A stretch of DNA of 29,760 nucleotides from a virus: IMG/VR virus record IMGVR_UViG_3300049734_000100, positions 1 through 29,760 of that record; one strand, given 5' to 3'. Every line of letters starts with the position of its first letter. Position 1 is the stretch's first letter. The notes beneath the pieces were generated by a model. That model did no database searches and was not told the DNA's origin. It saw nothing but the letters and a program-made list of their open reading frames with translations. This document shows, in pieces, positions 1 to 8,124 of this stretch. Both the position numbers and the translations under genes were made by a program.

Positions 1-1113
1 CTCAAGACCGCACTCCGTCAGGAACTCGTGGACAACCTTGTCGTCGCCCGGGTTCTGCCGGTTGGTGAGGTACTGAGTGTCGCGCCCGCGAAGGTAGCGA
101 TAGACGAGGTTCTTGGGATCGACAACGTAGAGCCAATCGTTCAACTCGTCCCTGAGGAGCGGGTGATTGATCAGGCCCAGCGTGCCAAACGGCGTCTGCC
201 ACTTCTGGCAGTTCACGCCGTACATCTCCTTGGAAACGTCGGACATGATCTGCGAGTGGTTACGCGCGATCTTGTTGATAATGTCGAGGGCCAGGTCGCC
301 ACAGAAGGCGATCTTTTCCTTCGACTCGTAGGCGAACGCGCCACGAAGGAACGTCTCCCAGCCGTCGATGGAAACCGACGTGGAGGCGAAGTCCGTAACG
401 TTGGTCGTAACGAAGTTGTCCAGGCCGCCGGTCGTCCGCTTGGGCTGCGCGCCGTCCGTGTTCTGGATGGCCTCTCCGAAGAAGAAGGCCTTCTCCATCT
501 GGATAGCGTGGCGCTCAAGCGTCTCCCGCTTGGCCTCAACCAGGGGCTTGCCAGTCCGAAGCTCGATGGCCGCGCCAGTGTTGGTCAGTTCCAGCGAGTC
601 GCGGAAAATCTGGCAATAGTTGGTCGTAACAGTCGGGTCGGAGTAGACCGCCGAAGGATAGGCCGAGCCTTCCTCGTTGGTCGTGCCGATGACCCAGAGA
701 ATGTCGTCGTCGGTGATCGTCGAGGCGGCAACGCTGCCCCACGAGCGCACAACCGGGATCGAGGTATCAGAGGACGGGTCGGCCGAGACGTAGAACTTCT
801 CGCCGCTCGTCTGATTCTTGAGAATGTGTCCCTTGCGGACCGAAAGAGCGCCCGCAAAAGCGCCAGCCGCCGTGTCAACGGTGATAAAGAGCTGGCCGGT
901 GTCGGCCTGAGTCCCGTTCACCTTGATACGCTGGGCCGGGAGGTTCTTAGTGAAAATCTTGAACTCGGGATCAGTAGTTTCCTCCTGCTTCATCCGGTTC
1001 AAGAGCGCCGTCAAGGGCGCCGCGTTCTGGTGTCGATAGAGGATTCCCTCTCTATAGGATTTCGGCCTTTCGTCCGAACCCCAAGAGCCGGAACCTCGCA
1101 GTCCAAGTGCCAT
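1..1113 (-). CDS. Major capsid protein, HK97-fold SU10/DUF5309-like (3' end outside window)
   Basis: The main shell protein of the virion head. The first 371 residues are visible, with no stop before the window edge, so the C-terminus is missing. The reading frame starts at ATG 1113 (MALGLRGSGSWG) with a GGAG about 8 nt upstream. A beta-rich insertion is followed by the segment TTNYCQIFRDSLELTNTG and a long helix (EAKRETLERHAIQMEKAFFFGE), a pattern I recognise from SU10-type/DUF5309 capsid proteins. The helix-to-GGLDNFV stretch and the later LYVVDPKNLVYRYLRG segment also fit. It lies directly downstream of the scaffold gene, as expected. Seen: frame, start and order. Inferred from family memory: the capsid assignment. 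Confidence 0.87.
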   Translation of the reverse strand, partial: MALGLRGSGSWGSDERPKSYREGILYRHQNAAPLTALLNRMKQEETTDPEFKIFTKNLPAQRIKVNGTQADTGQLFITVDTAAGAFAGALSVRKGHILKNQTSGEKFYVSADPSSDTSIPVVRSWGSVAASTITDDDILWVIGTTNEEGSAYPSAVYSDPTVTTNYCQIFRDSLELTNTGAAIELRTGKPLVEAKRETLERHAIQMEKAFFFGEAIQNTDGAQPKRTTGGLDNFVTTNVTDFASTSVSIDGWETFLRGAFAYESKEKIAFCGDLALDIINKIARNHSQIMSDVSKEMYGVNCQKWQTPFGTLGLINHPLLRDELNDWLYVVDPKNLVYRYLRGRDTQYLTNRQNPGDDKVVHEFLTECGLE

Positions 1114-1132
1114 CTAACTAGCTCCGAGATCC

Positions 1133-2164
1133 TCAGTAGTCGTTGGAGAACATCTCTTCCAAGTCCGCCTGAACGTCGTTTTTGACGGGCACGCCGGGAC
1201 GTGGGCCTGCGCCCTCGCCTACGGCCTGCCGGACGGCCTGGGCTTGAGTAGCCGCCTGTGCGGCCCGCATGGCCTTGGCGGCTTCGACTAGCTGATTGGA
1301 TCGGTATGCCGCGAACTGCTGGGCGATGAGGTTTTCATCGACCATGTCCATCGGCGGATTGATCTTGTTTACTAAGTAATCGAGGAATTCGCCCTGCACC
1401 TTCTGATCCGCAAGCTCGCCGTAGAAATCGCCACGAGCCGCCACCGCCTGCATGTATCGGCTGACGGTGTTGGCGGCGTCCTGCGCCTGGTTGCCCTGAT
1501 AGAGCCCGTTTAGGTAGTTCTCCATCTGGGAAACGCGCTGCTCTGCCATCGCCGCACGCTGTTCTGTCTGAACGCGAAGCTCATCCATGAACATCATTCG
1601 GGAGATGGCCATTGGGAACAGCTCCGCCGCTTCGGGCTCAATGGCGCCCTGCGCGACAAGCTCTTTGACCTTCGGGGCAAAGTAGGCTTGGATGGCCTGC
1701 GGCGTGACCTGAATCCCCTGCGAGCCTTGCGGCTGAGCCTGCTGGCGCTGCTGTTGCTGCGCCGCCCTCAGTGCCTCAATCTCCTGCTTCTGGGCTAGGT
1801 GTAGCTGCTGGAGGTAACTGAATTGAGACGCCGTTCGGGCGTGCCTGTCCAGCTCTCCGTTTTCCGCCATTCGGAGAAGTTCGTCCTGGGTAACGGGCCT
1901 GTCGAGAATCGAGAAGGTTTTGGGCTGTTCCGCAGGGGCCGTTGGCGCTGGCGCGCTCGGCTGGGCCTCCGGTTGCGCTTCTCCCGTCTTTGTGAAGCGG
2001 CCCTGAGCGTCTCGGGTGCGGGAGTCGGTTGGAGCGGAAGCGTCAAGCTCCGGCGTTGCGGCCGGTTGGCTTTCCTCTACGCTCTCCGACGTGCTTGCCG
2101 CATCGTCGTCCCAAAGGGAAGCATCATTTGTGGCGGGTGCGCTAGAAACGGGTTCGGCTGACAT
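1133..2164 (-). CDS. Scaffolding protein
   Basis: A 343-aa acidic protein probably acting as the internal scaffold for procapsid assembly. The first 90 residues are low complexity (Ala, Pro, Ser, Thr, Glu, Gln), as is usual for scaffolds. A Q-rich coiled coil follows at about 115-150, then helical segments with a second coiled coil near 190-215, and a charged C-terminus (DLEEMFSNDY) of the kind that contacts capsid protein. The ATG start at 2164 has a strong AAGGAG ribosome site 5-6 nt away. It ends 19 bp before the capsid gene. No protease motif is visible, so a separate maturation protease is not indicated here. The call rests on composition and position. Confidence 0.72.
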   Translation of the reverse strand: MSAEPVSSAPATNDASLWDDDAASTSESVEESQPAATPELDASAPTDSRTRDAQGRFTKTGEAQPEAQPSAPAPTAPAEQPKTFSILDRPVTQDELLRMAENGELDRHARTASQFSYLQQLHLAQKQEIEALRAAQQQQRQQAQPQGSQGIQVTPQAIQAYFAPKVKELVAQGAIEPEAAELFPMAISRMMFMDELRVQTEQRAAMAEQRVSQMENYLNGLYQGNQAQDAANTVSRYMQAVAARGDFYGELADQKVQGEFLDYLVNKINPPMDMVDENLIAQQFAAYRSNQLVEAAKAMRAAQAATQAQAVRQAVGEGAGPRPGVPVKNDVQADLEEMFSNDY

Positions 2165-2258
2165 TCAATCTCCTTCTGCTCCCTATGCGGGTTGGCAGTT
2201 GGAGACAGCGTCAACGAGTGGAAGGCGTTAGTTTGTTAAGGAATCGGCGTCGAAGGCG

Positions 2259-2942
2259 TCATGGGAGAACCAGGCTATCCGATGCGGAGAGGTGGTTGCC
2301 GGAGCCCTTCACGGGGTTATTGACTGTCGGCGTGTCCGCGTCAAAGTCCGGGTCGCCCTCAAGCGTCAGGGCGTCCGAGCCGTTGAGCGATTCCGTGTCG
2401 CCAATGAGCGGCCATGAGTCGATCCAGCTTGCGTAGTCGGCCGGATGGGCGCCAGCCAATAGCTGTGTCGTGGCGGCGTCAGACAACTCCGCGCTAAACA
2501 GAGAGAACCAGGCCATCTTGCCGGTGAAGAACTCGGAGCTTGCGGTGATGCGGCAGCCAACCCAGAACTCTGAGCCCGGCGTGTTGGTCCCCCACGTCCC
2601 CGACTGCGCCGCAGGCGTCAGGGTCAGGTCGGCAATGTTAAGTTTGATAACTGAACCAACCTTGGTCCATCTGCCGATTACCGGAACCCACTGAGAGGTA
2701 GTCCATCCACCTGTGAAGGTGAAATTCTGGGTCCGGCCGTCGATGTAGTACTGAAAGCCGTTATCGCTGTCCCGGTGGGCCGCCGTGTTTCGTAGCGTCG
2801 TAACGTCCCAATACTTCCACGCCCCGTCGTCAGTCTCCTCAAGCCCATGCTTGGCCCAAACCATCGCGGACCCCGTAGCGACCGGCCACAGCGAGCCCAA
2901 CCCATTCGCGAATTGGTCGCTCCCGTTTAATACGATGCTCAT
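2259..2942 (-). CDS. LamG/concanavalin-A-like lectin-fold protein
   Basis: A 227-aa beta-rich protein with the spacing of a LamG/ConA-like jelly roll: an N-terminal LNGSDQFANG strand, regularly alternating aromatic strands (YYIDGRTQNFTF; WVPVIGRWTKVG), and the segment TGKMAWFSLFSAELSD typical of laminin-G-like domains. Such folds in phages usually bind host glycans, as a tail-fibre tip or head decoration. No signal peptide is seen. Its start overlaps the stop of the upstream secreted beta-helix gene by 4 bp (ATGA), so the two are translated together and may act together. The fold call is moderately firm; the substrate is unknown. Confidence 0.6.
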   Translation of the reverse strand: MSIVLNGSDQFANGLGSLWPVATGSAMVWAKHGLEETDDGAWKYWDVTTLRNTAAHRDSDNGFQYYIDGRTQNFTFTGGWTTSQWVPVIGRWTKVGSVIKLNIADLTLTPAAQSGTWGTNTPGSEFWVGCRITASSEFFTGKMAWFSLFSAELSDAATTQLLAGAHPADYASWIDSWPLIGDTESLNGSDALTLEGDPDFDADTPTVNNPVKGSGNHLSASDSLVLP

Positions 2943-4714
2943 GGCGTCGGCGTCCTTACTGGCAGCACGAAACAGCCGGGCTGTGTGATGCCGGGAGGAT
3001 GCGAATGGTCGGTACAGTGCGAGTGCCGGATCTCCGTCGTATACACGTTAACCCCGCCCTTGTCCGTGTGGCTGCTCCTGTAAACGTGATCGTGAAGCGT
3101 CCAGCACGGGTCCGTAGGCGTTGGAGTTTTGGTCGGCGTCAGGGTTCGCGTCGGAGGCGGAGCCGTTGGCGTCCGAGTGTAGGTCGGGGTGTTAGTTGGC
3201 GTGTTCGTCCGCGTCGGGGTGTTTGTGGGCGGCATCGTTGAGGTCGGGCTTGGCGAGGCCGTCACAGTCGAAGTTGGCGTGAACGATGCCGTTGGGGTCA
3301 ACGTAGAGGTAGGCAACGCTGTCGCGGTAGCAGTCGGGGCAGGCACGGTAGGAGACGGAGATGGCGCACCTCCTGTTTTGAGAAGGATGAACGTGCCGAA
3401 GGTCGGGAGCGTGTGGCGCGGCGTTGAGCGGCCAGACGGCACGGAGACGGGGGCCAGCGGTCTTGCCGCCAAGGGGATGTTGAGTCCGCCGCCGTACACG
3501 CCTGACTGCACCACAGGCCCGAAGAAGTTCAGCGCATCCCGGATCTCGTAGGAGTCCCCCACCTGCAAGATCCCGGAAACGTCGAACGCCTGAGACGCGG
3601 CGCCGGTCCAGTTGAACACCACCAGCATGGCCCTGCTGGCGTCCTTCGTGTTGGGCTTCACGAACACCCAATTCGCCGCCGGCCGAGTCGTAGAAAGATT
3701 GTTGCCAGTGCCCGCCGGCACCTGGTACTGCTCGCCGTAGAGCGTGTTGCCGGTGAAGATCGTGCCGGGAATCGAGGAAGGCGGCGCGAACACCAGATAG
3801 CCCGCCCCGAACCAGTTGTCCCGAATGATCCCGTTGCGCGCCCCGCCCTGCGGGAAGGCGTGGTAGCCGAAATCCAGCAGGCCGCCTGCCGCAAGATCCG
3901 CCGGAGTCGCGCCGCCGTAGACCAGATTACGCTCAACCAGCGCGTTGTCGGCCGTAGGCTGGCCGCCGATCAGCCACCAGCAGCGCCCACCACCAACGAA
4001 CGATCCCGTGCCCGTGACGATGGCGTTGCCCTTGAAGTGCAGGTTGTCCAGCTCGCCATCCTGCGCGTAGGCGTGGATTGGGTAGTTGCCCCAATTCAGG
4101 CCAACGTAGGAATCCTCCAGCACCTTCGGCTCGGCGTGCGGGTTCTGCTCGTACAGACCATAGGGGTAGTTGCCCGGATTGCCCTGCGAACGGCCGTTGA
4201 AATACAACAGAACGCCATAAGCGCTCACTTGCTTCCAATTAGCGTACGAGTCAATCCCGGACCCACCGTTGTCATGGATGACCATGTTGATCAACTGCGT
4301 GCCCATGACGAGCTTCTCGGGGCAGGCCGACACGCCGGACTTGCCCCACTGCGTCGGCACCGTGCCGCTGGTGATCTCCAGGCCTTCGTATGTCTGGGCA
4401 TCCCCGCAGGGCTCCAGCACGGCCACCTGATTAGTGGCCGGAGCGTCCTTAATCGTCGCGCGCTCGCCCGGATAGGCCCGCACCGTGACGCCGTTGGTGT
4501 TGAGCTTGAAGCCCTGATACTGGCCTGTTCTCAGGGTGATTGTGTCGCCCGAAGTCACGACTTGTAGCGCCTGCGATAGGGTGCAGGGCGCCGCCAGAGA
4601 GCAGACAGTCCCCGATCCTGTCGGGGACACGAATAGCTCTGGGTCCGCCGAAAGAAATAGGGCGGCTACACCAACGGCAGCCGCCCCAACAGAAGCTAGA
4701 AGCCCCTTCTTCAA
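2939..4714 (-). CDS. Secreted right-handed beta-helix protein with Pro/Thr stalk and His-rich tail
   Basis: A 591-aa protein. Residues 1-24 look like a signal peptide or signal anchor (MKKGLLASVGAAAVGVAALF). Residues about 28-440 have the GSGTVCSLAAPCTLSQAL opening and repeated short strands of pectate-lyase-type beta-helix proteins, usually glycan-binding or glycan-cleaving. Residues about 450-534 are a TPT/NTPT stalk like the glycosylated stalks of bacterial surface proteins. The last 57 residues hold many histidines (LHDHVYRSSH; RHSHCTDHSH), suggesting metal binding. It starts at TTG 4714, just after the previous stop, with only a weak AAGG. A signal peptide is odd for a virion protein, so it may be a surface protein displayed by the infected cell rather than a tailspike. 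Enzyme activity cannot be shown from sequence. Confidence 0.65.
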   Translation of the reverse strand: MKKGLLASVGAAAVGVAALFLSADPELFVSPTGSGTVCSLAAPCTLSQALQVVTSGDTITLRTGQYQGFKLNTNGVTVRAYPGERATIKDAPATNQVAVLEPCGDAQTYEGLEITSGTVPTQWGKSGVSACPEKLVMGTQLINMVIHDNGGSGIDSYANWKQVSAYGVLLYFNGRSQGNPGNYPYGLYEQNPHAEPKVLEDSYVGLNWGNYPIHAYAQDGELDNLHFKGNAIVTGTGSFVGGGRCWWLIGGQPTADNALVERNLVYGGATPADLAAGGLLDFGYHAFPQGGARNGIIRDNWFGAGYLVFAPPSSIPGTIFTGNTLYGEQYQVPAGTGNNLSTTRPAANWVFVKPNTKDASRAMLVVFNWTGAASQAFDVSGILQVGDSYEIRDALNFFGPVVQSGVYGGGLNIPLAARPLAPVSVPSGRSTPRHTLPTFGTFILLKTGGAPSPSPTVPAPTATATALPTSTLTPTASFTPTSTVTASPSPTSTMPPTNTPTRTNTPTNTPTYTRTPTAPPPTRTLTPTKTPTPTDPCWTLHDHVYRSSHTDKGGVNVYTTEIRHSHCTDHSHPPGITQPGCFVLPVRTPTP

Positions 4715-4717
4715 GCC

Positions 4718-5098
4718 TTACAGCTCGGGCGGGGGCGGAGGCGGGGGATTCTGCGGCAGCGGATCAACGCTGGACGCCGTGTCCACGATCTGCTGCAACT
4801 TCGCATCCACCGCATCCCAGGCAGCGCGCTGCTCATCCGAAAGCGTCAGCCCCTGGAGCAGGAAGTCAATGTCCTCCTGAACGCGCACGATAGCCGCAGC
4901 GAGGGCCGCGAAGCCCGCAGCCGCCGCAGCATCACTGGCCGCAATCCGATCCGTAATCTCTTGGCTCATCTTCCGCAACTCCTTCCGAATGAAATGAAGC
5001 AGGACGGACCCGCTTCCGCTAAAACCTCCCGCTAGTTCCCTAGCGGCTATCCCACCTACAAATGCAACGCTGCAAGCAATCGCCAGCGCCAACCACAT
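4718..5098 (-). CDS. Membrane-anchored coiled-coil protein with possible internal start
   Basis: A 126-aa protein of unknown function. Residues 1-24 form one hydrophobic segment (WLALAIACSVAFVGGIA), followed by an amphipathic Ala-rich helix and a polyproline C-terminus (PPPPPPPEL). The start at 5098 shares one base with the upstream stop (TAATG) and has AGGAAGG upstream. A second in-frame ATG at 4969 has an even better site (AAGGAG, 9 nt) and would give an 83-aa soluble form without the membrane segment. Both may be used. No family recognised. Confidence 0.6.
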   Translation of the reverse strand: MWLALAIACSVAFVGGIAARELAGGFSGSGSVLLHFIRKELRKMSQEITDRIAASDAAAAAGFAALAAAIVRVQEDIDFLLQGLTLSDEQRAAWDAVDAKLQQIVDTASSVDPLPQNPPPPPPPEL

Positions 5099-5448
5099 TA
5101 GGCCGCCTTCCTGAGAATTGCCGCCGACACCATCTCGACGAGCTGCGCCCTGGCTTCCGTCTTGTCCTTCACCTTCTTCCCTTGTAGCAACAAGTCCGCC
5201 ACATGCGAGGCTTCGTGAACTACGTCGTCAACGAGCAGCTTCCCGCGCCTCTTGTGCAGCAGGACAACGATCTCCGGCTTGTGTCTCGGGAAGTAATGCG
5301 TGACGGCTTGCGTCGTCTTGGACTCCCGAGTCCCGCCGAGAGACGCGGAGGCCATCTGCATCGCGCGCTTGGTCTTGTAGATGCGAACTTCAAGCGTGCG
5401 AGAGAGCTTCGTGAATCCCAGCCCGAAACTCTCGTATTCGAAGTTCAC
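5098..5448 (-). CDS. Minimal zincin-like protein (HEASH motif)
   Basis: A 116-aa protein with HEASH in the helix DDVVHEASHVADLLL (around residue 78), followed about 20 residues later by a conserved-looking acidic helix (AQLVEMVSAAI). HExxH plus a downstream Glu is the zinc-binding signature of gluzincin-type metallopeptidases, and the preceding strand PEIVVLLHKRR is typical of minimal zincins (ImmA/IrrE- and SprT-like folds). It could process a structural protein or cut a host regulator; its place in the head cluster slightly favours the former. GTG start at 5448 with a GTGA overlap. Motif seen; activity inferred. Confidence 0.55.
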   Translation of the reverse strand: MNFEYESFGLGFTKLSRTLEVRIYKTKRAMQMASASLGGTRESKTTQAVTHYFPRHKPEIVVLLHKRRGKLLVDDVVHEASHVADLLLQGKKVKDKTEARAQLVEMVSAAILRKAA

Positions 5449-5720
5449 GACGGCAGCCCTCCCCGTAAACGCTCGATCTCTGCCCTAAGGCCCACGATCC
5501 GCTTCGCCACGCGATCCGGCTCTTCGTAAGCCCTGATCGCCTCCTGCAACCTTCCCACAGCGACTAGCGCGGTGTTCGGATCGAGGGCGGCTCCGGCGAC
5601 AATCTCCTTGACTCTGCGGATGAAGGCAGAGGGCTGGGTTTCTCTGGCGGAGGCCTCAGCCTTTAGTAGCTCTAGCTCGTCTACTTTGCTTTGGAGGATT
5701 TCTTCTAGCTGGGTTTTCAT
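5445..5720 (-). CDS. Small coiled-coil protein of the head cluster
   Basis: A 91-aa, highly charged helical protein (MKTQLEEILQSKVDELELLKAEA at the start and RIVGLRAEIERLRGG at the end), consistent with a coiled-coil oligomer. ATG 5720 is preferred because GGAGG lies just upstream; an in-frame TTG 15 bp earlier also exists. Its first 65 bp overlap the end of the small membrane gene in another frame. Function unknown. Confidence 0.6.
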   Translation of the reverse strand: MKTQLEEILQSKVDELELLKAEASARETQPSAFIRRVKEIVAGAALDPNTALVAVGRLQEAIRAYEEPDRVAKRIVGLRAEIERLRGGLPS

Positions 5721-5832
5721 TGAGCCTCCGAACAATCCAAAGCAGAACGCCTAGAACACCAACCAGAAGAAGGCTTAGGGCGAATAGCGACCAATAGAGG
5801 CGGGCGATATCCGAGACGATCTCTTCCGTCAT
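5656..5832 (-). CDS. 58-aa single-pass membrane protein overlapping the portal stop
   Basis: A short gene starting at ATG 5832, which overlaps the portal stop codon by 4 bp (ATGA). The product begins MTEEIVSDIARLYW, then has a hydrophobic segment (SLFALSLLLVGVLGVLLWIV, residues 15-34) and a very basic C-terminus (RRNPPKQSRRARATKG) that would stay in the cytoplasm. It could be an accessory lysis or membrane-remodelling peptide, or a packaging factor, but nothing identifies it. The start overlap and the clean TM plus basic tail make it a real gene. It ends inside the following gene. Confidence 0.65.
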   Translation of the reverse strand: MTEEIVSDIARLYWSLFALSLLLVGVLGVLLWIVRRLNENPARRNPPKQSRRARATKG

Positions 5833-7853
5833 GCGACCGGAGGCGGCGGCATCTGATCCGCCGGGACGTAGTTGCCCGCTTGGGTCTGCTGTTGCGCGTA
5901 CTCGTCCGGCACAACCTCCGGCGGCATCGGCTGAGGCTGGACATACTCCATGAAATCTTGCATGTTGCGAAGCCCCGCCGTCCTAACCAGTTCGCCGAAG
6001 ATCAGTCGCGGCGAAATCGCCATATTGTCCGGACCAGGAGCCGCAAGCTGCGGGTTCGCGCCGATCATCTCCAGCACGCGCGCCCATAGCTCCGACTGCC
6101 TCGCCGGGTCCGCCGGGATGATGCCCGTCTGCGGCATGTAGTCGAAGTCGCCAAAGATGCTCTCCCGATTGATGAGGAGCCGCTGCATTCCTCGCGTCTC
6201 TTCCATCTTGGCCAGGTCGCCCGTAACTCGGTAGTACTGCTCCAACGTTGTGAACTGTTGCCGATTAGAAACGGAACGTCTAGCCGTCGGAGCCAAACAC
6301 GTCGAGTCAATGATTCGCGCCAGCATCGCAATCCGCTGAGAGCTGGCCGCCATGAGGCTCTGGACTTCACCCAGCGTCTTCTTCTCCGGCGTCGTCGCGC
6401 CCTGTGCGGGGTCGTTGGAGGCCCCAAGCCGCTGCGCCTGATCCAGCAGGAAGGCGCCGATCTCCGCGTGCGTGCCGGTAACGTCCTGCACGGAGAGCTG
6501 GCGGGCGAACAGGCCCGGATCAACGCCCCTGTTAGCTACCGCCTCCTCGCCCAACTGCGACAGCCTGATATGGCGCGCCGGGCCGGGATTCAGAATGTCG
6601 CCCATCTCCAGCATGGAGGGCGTCAGAATCAGCGAATCGTTGAGGATCTTGCGGACGTTCTCGATTCTGCTGTTCCACAGCCAGTCCGAGACGCGCTGGA
6701 TGCCGTCGAGATCCTCAAAGATGCCCTGATTCGTGTTGGTGTGGGGGTCGGGGTTGGACTCCGCTACGGCATAGGTGAAGCGCATGTGCTCGTAGCCGCT
6801 CTTGTGCGCCCGGATGATGATTCCTTCGTTAACGACCGTGAACCACCAGATTTCCGGGCGCGTGCCAGGCCCCAATTCCCAGTCCTTGGGCACCACCTTG
6901 ATTTGGATGTGGTCGATAGCGAAGAAGCCCTTGTCCTTGTCGTCGGCCGAATCGGCTAGCGTGAAGTCGTCCAGGCCGAAGCGAGCCCGTCCGATGGAGG
7001 CCCTCGTCTCCCCGCCTACGCCTTTGCCGCTCTTGAGCGCCTCGTCTACGTTGAAATAAACGCCGTTCTGGCCGCTCTCGTCCATCTTGCGCTCAAGCAG
7101 ATGGCTTTGGCCCCTATAGATCCGATGCCCGACAAACTCCGCCTCTTGGATGTTGGAGAGCGAAACGCGAGGGTCAGGCCAGAAGCAATAGGGATCGACC
7201 GACTCCCAGCGGTTGAACTCCTTGACCAGGCCCCACTCCGTAGAGGGGATCTCGATAGGCCCAAGGATGGTGTTGACCGTCTGAACCTTGCGCTTGTAGC
7301 CGTACTCCACATCCCAGGTGTCGTAGAGGATGCCCATGCCGTACTTGTCGGCGTCCTGGATCAGCGAGTACATGACGAGCGGGAAGTTCATCTGCTGGCA
7401 GTCGTAAGCCAGCACGGCCTCCAGCAGCTTGGCCGGCGTCACGTCCTCCGGTGCGCGCCCCTCGACATGGAGCGGCGGGTCACGGTGGAGGAACAGGGAG
7501 ACTAGCTGGGTCTTTCGGGTTTCGTGGATGACGCGCGAAACGGGGATCTTGATGGACCGCTCGAAGGGCAGCTCGCGCTTGGACGTGTCGGTGGTCTTGT
7601 CGCCCCTGCGCGCCTTGCGGGTTATGTCAACGTACTGCCGGACGTTGTCGTCGGCCTCGTCAAAGGCCTCGTAGCGGTCCGTCATGGCCCGTCTGGACAT
7701 TTCCAGGCGCGAGCGCAGGCGGGCGATGATCTTCTGGTGCAGTTCGGAGCCCTTCTTGAGGCGGGCGCGTAGCGGCTGATCGGTGCCTGGAGTGATGGAG
7801 ACTTCGGGCTCAGGCGAGGGCAGAGCCGGAGTCGGCGCTAGAGGCGTAGACAC
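5829..7853 (-). CDS. Portal protein
   Basis: A 674-aa protein of the size and composition of podovirus/SU10-type portals, the dodecameric ring through which DNA enters the head and to which the tail attaches. The N-terminal third has the usual helical body with aromatic-rich segments (YDTWDVEYGYKRKVQTVN; WESVDPYCFWPDPR). The region near 385-420 (FEDLDGIQRVSDWLWNSRIENVRK) matches the stem/clip helices, and the C-terminal part (FGDFDYMPQTGIIPADPARQ) is typical. It starts at GTG 7853 with no clear Shine-Dalgarno; the preceding mRNA is instead a CCUCC-rich pyrimidine tract. It lies downstream of terminase and upstream of scaffold, as expected. Confidence 0.9.
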   Translation of the reverse strand: MSTPLAPTPALPSPEPEVSITPGTDQPLRARLKKGSELHQKIIARLRSRLEMSRRAMTDRYEAFDEADDNVRQYVDITRKARRGDKTTDTSKRELPFERSIKIPVSRVIHETRKTQLVSLFLHRDPPLHVEGRAPEDVTPAKLLEAVLAYDCQQMNFPLVMYSLIQDADKYGMGILYDTWDVEYGYKRKVQTVNTILGPIEIPSTEWGLVKEFNRWESVDPYCFWPDPRVSLSNIQEAEFVGHRIYRGQSHLLERKMDESGQNGVYFNVDEALKSGKGVGGETRASIGRARFGLDDFTLADSADDKDKGFFAIDHIQIKVVPKDWELGPGTRPEIWWFTVVNEGIIIRAHKSGYEHMRFTYAVAESNPDPHTNTNQGIFEDLDGIQRVSDWLWNSRIENVRKILNDSLILTPSMLEMGDILNPGPARHIRLSQLGEEAVANRGVDPGLFARQLSVQDVTGTHAEIGAFLLDQAQRLGASNDPAQGATTPEKKTLGEVQSLMAASSQRIAMLARIIDSTCLAPTARRSVSNRQQFTTLEQYYRVTGDLAKMEETRGMQRLLINRESIFGDFDYMPQTGIIPADPARQSELWARVLEMIGANPQLAAPGPDNMAISPRLIFGELVRTAGLRNMQDFMEYVQPQPMPPEVVPDEYAQQQTQAGNYVPADQMPPPPVA

Positions 7854-7881
7854 GCCGTCTAGCGTGGAGGAGGGAGGAGGA

Positions 7882-8124
7882 CTAGGGCTTTATGGGTTCG
7901 GCGTCGGAGGAATCGTCTGGAGCGAAGGTGCCATCTGGCATGAACCATGAGTCCCCGAAGATCCTAGCCAACTCTAAGAATTGGTCGCGCCCAGACATGG
8001 CGTCCCATCTCTTTCGATCTTCGAACTCCATCACCCGCTGCACGAATCTGGCGGAGGCGTCATCTTCTGGGGCCTTGGCGGTAACCGTCAGCCATCCGTC
8101 GTATGGGTATGGGATCTTGCTCAC
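7882..8124 (-). CDS. 80-aa hypothetical protein before the portal
   Basis: A small acidic protein (VSKIPYPYDGWLTVTAKAPE at the start, ending DDSSDAEPIKP) with no recognised family. GTG 8124 is chosen because it overlaps the upstream stop by 4 bp (GTGA) and has GGAGG 5 nt upstream; a longer frame to 8184 exists but only shadows the upstream gene. No membrane segment. Confidence 0.6.
   Translation of the reverse strand: MSKIPYPYDGWLTVTAKAPEDDASARFVQRVMEFEDRKRWDAMSGRDQFLELARIFGDSWFMPDGTFAPDDSSDAEPIKP

Noticed and set aside
28-1185. Long + strand reading frame opposite the capsid gene
   Set aside because: Its product is a Val/Arg/Gly-rich mirror of the minus-strand frame, whereas the minus strand gives a clear capsid-like protein running off the left edge.
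3010-3350. CRISPR array or non-coding tandem repeat
   Set aside because: The repeats are irregular codon-level TPT/NTPT repeats inside the stalk-coding part of the beta-helix gene, without constant repeats or unique spacers.
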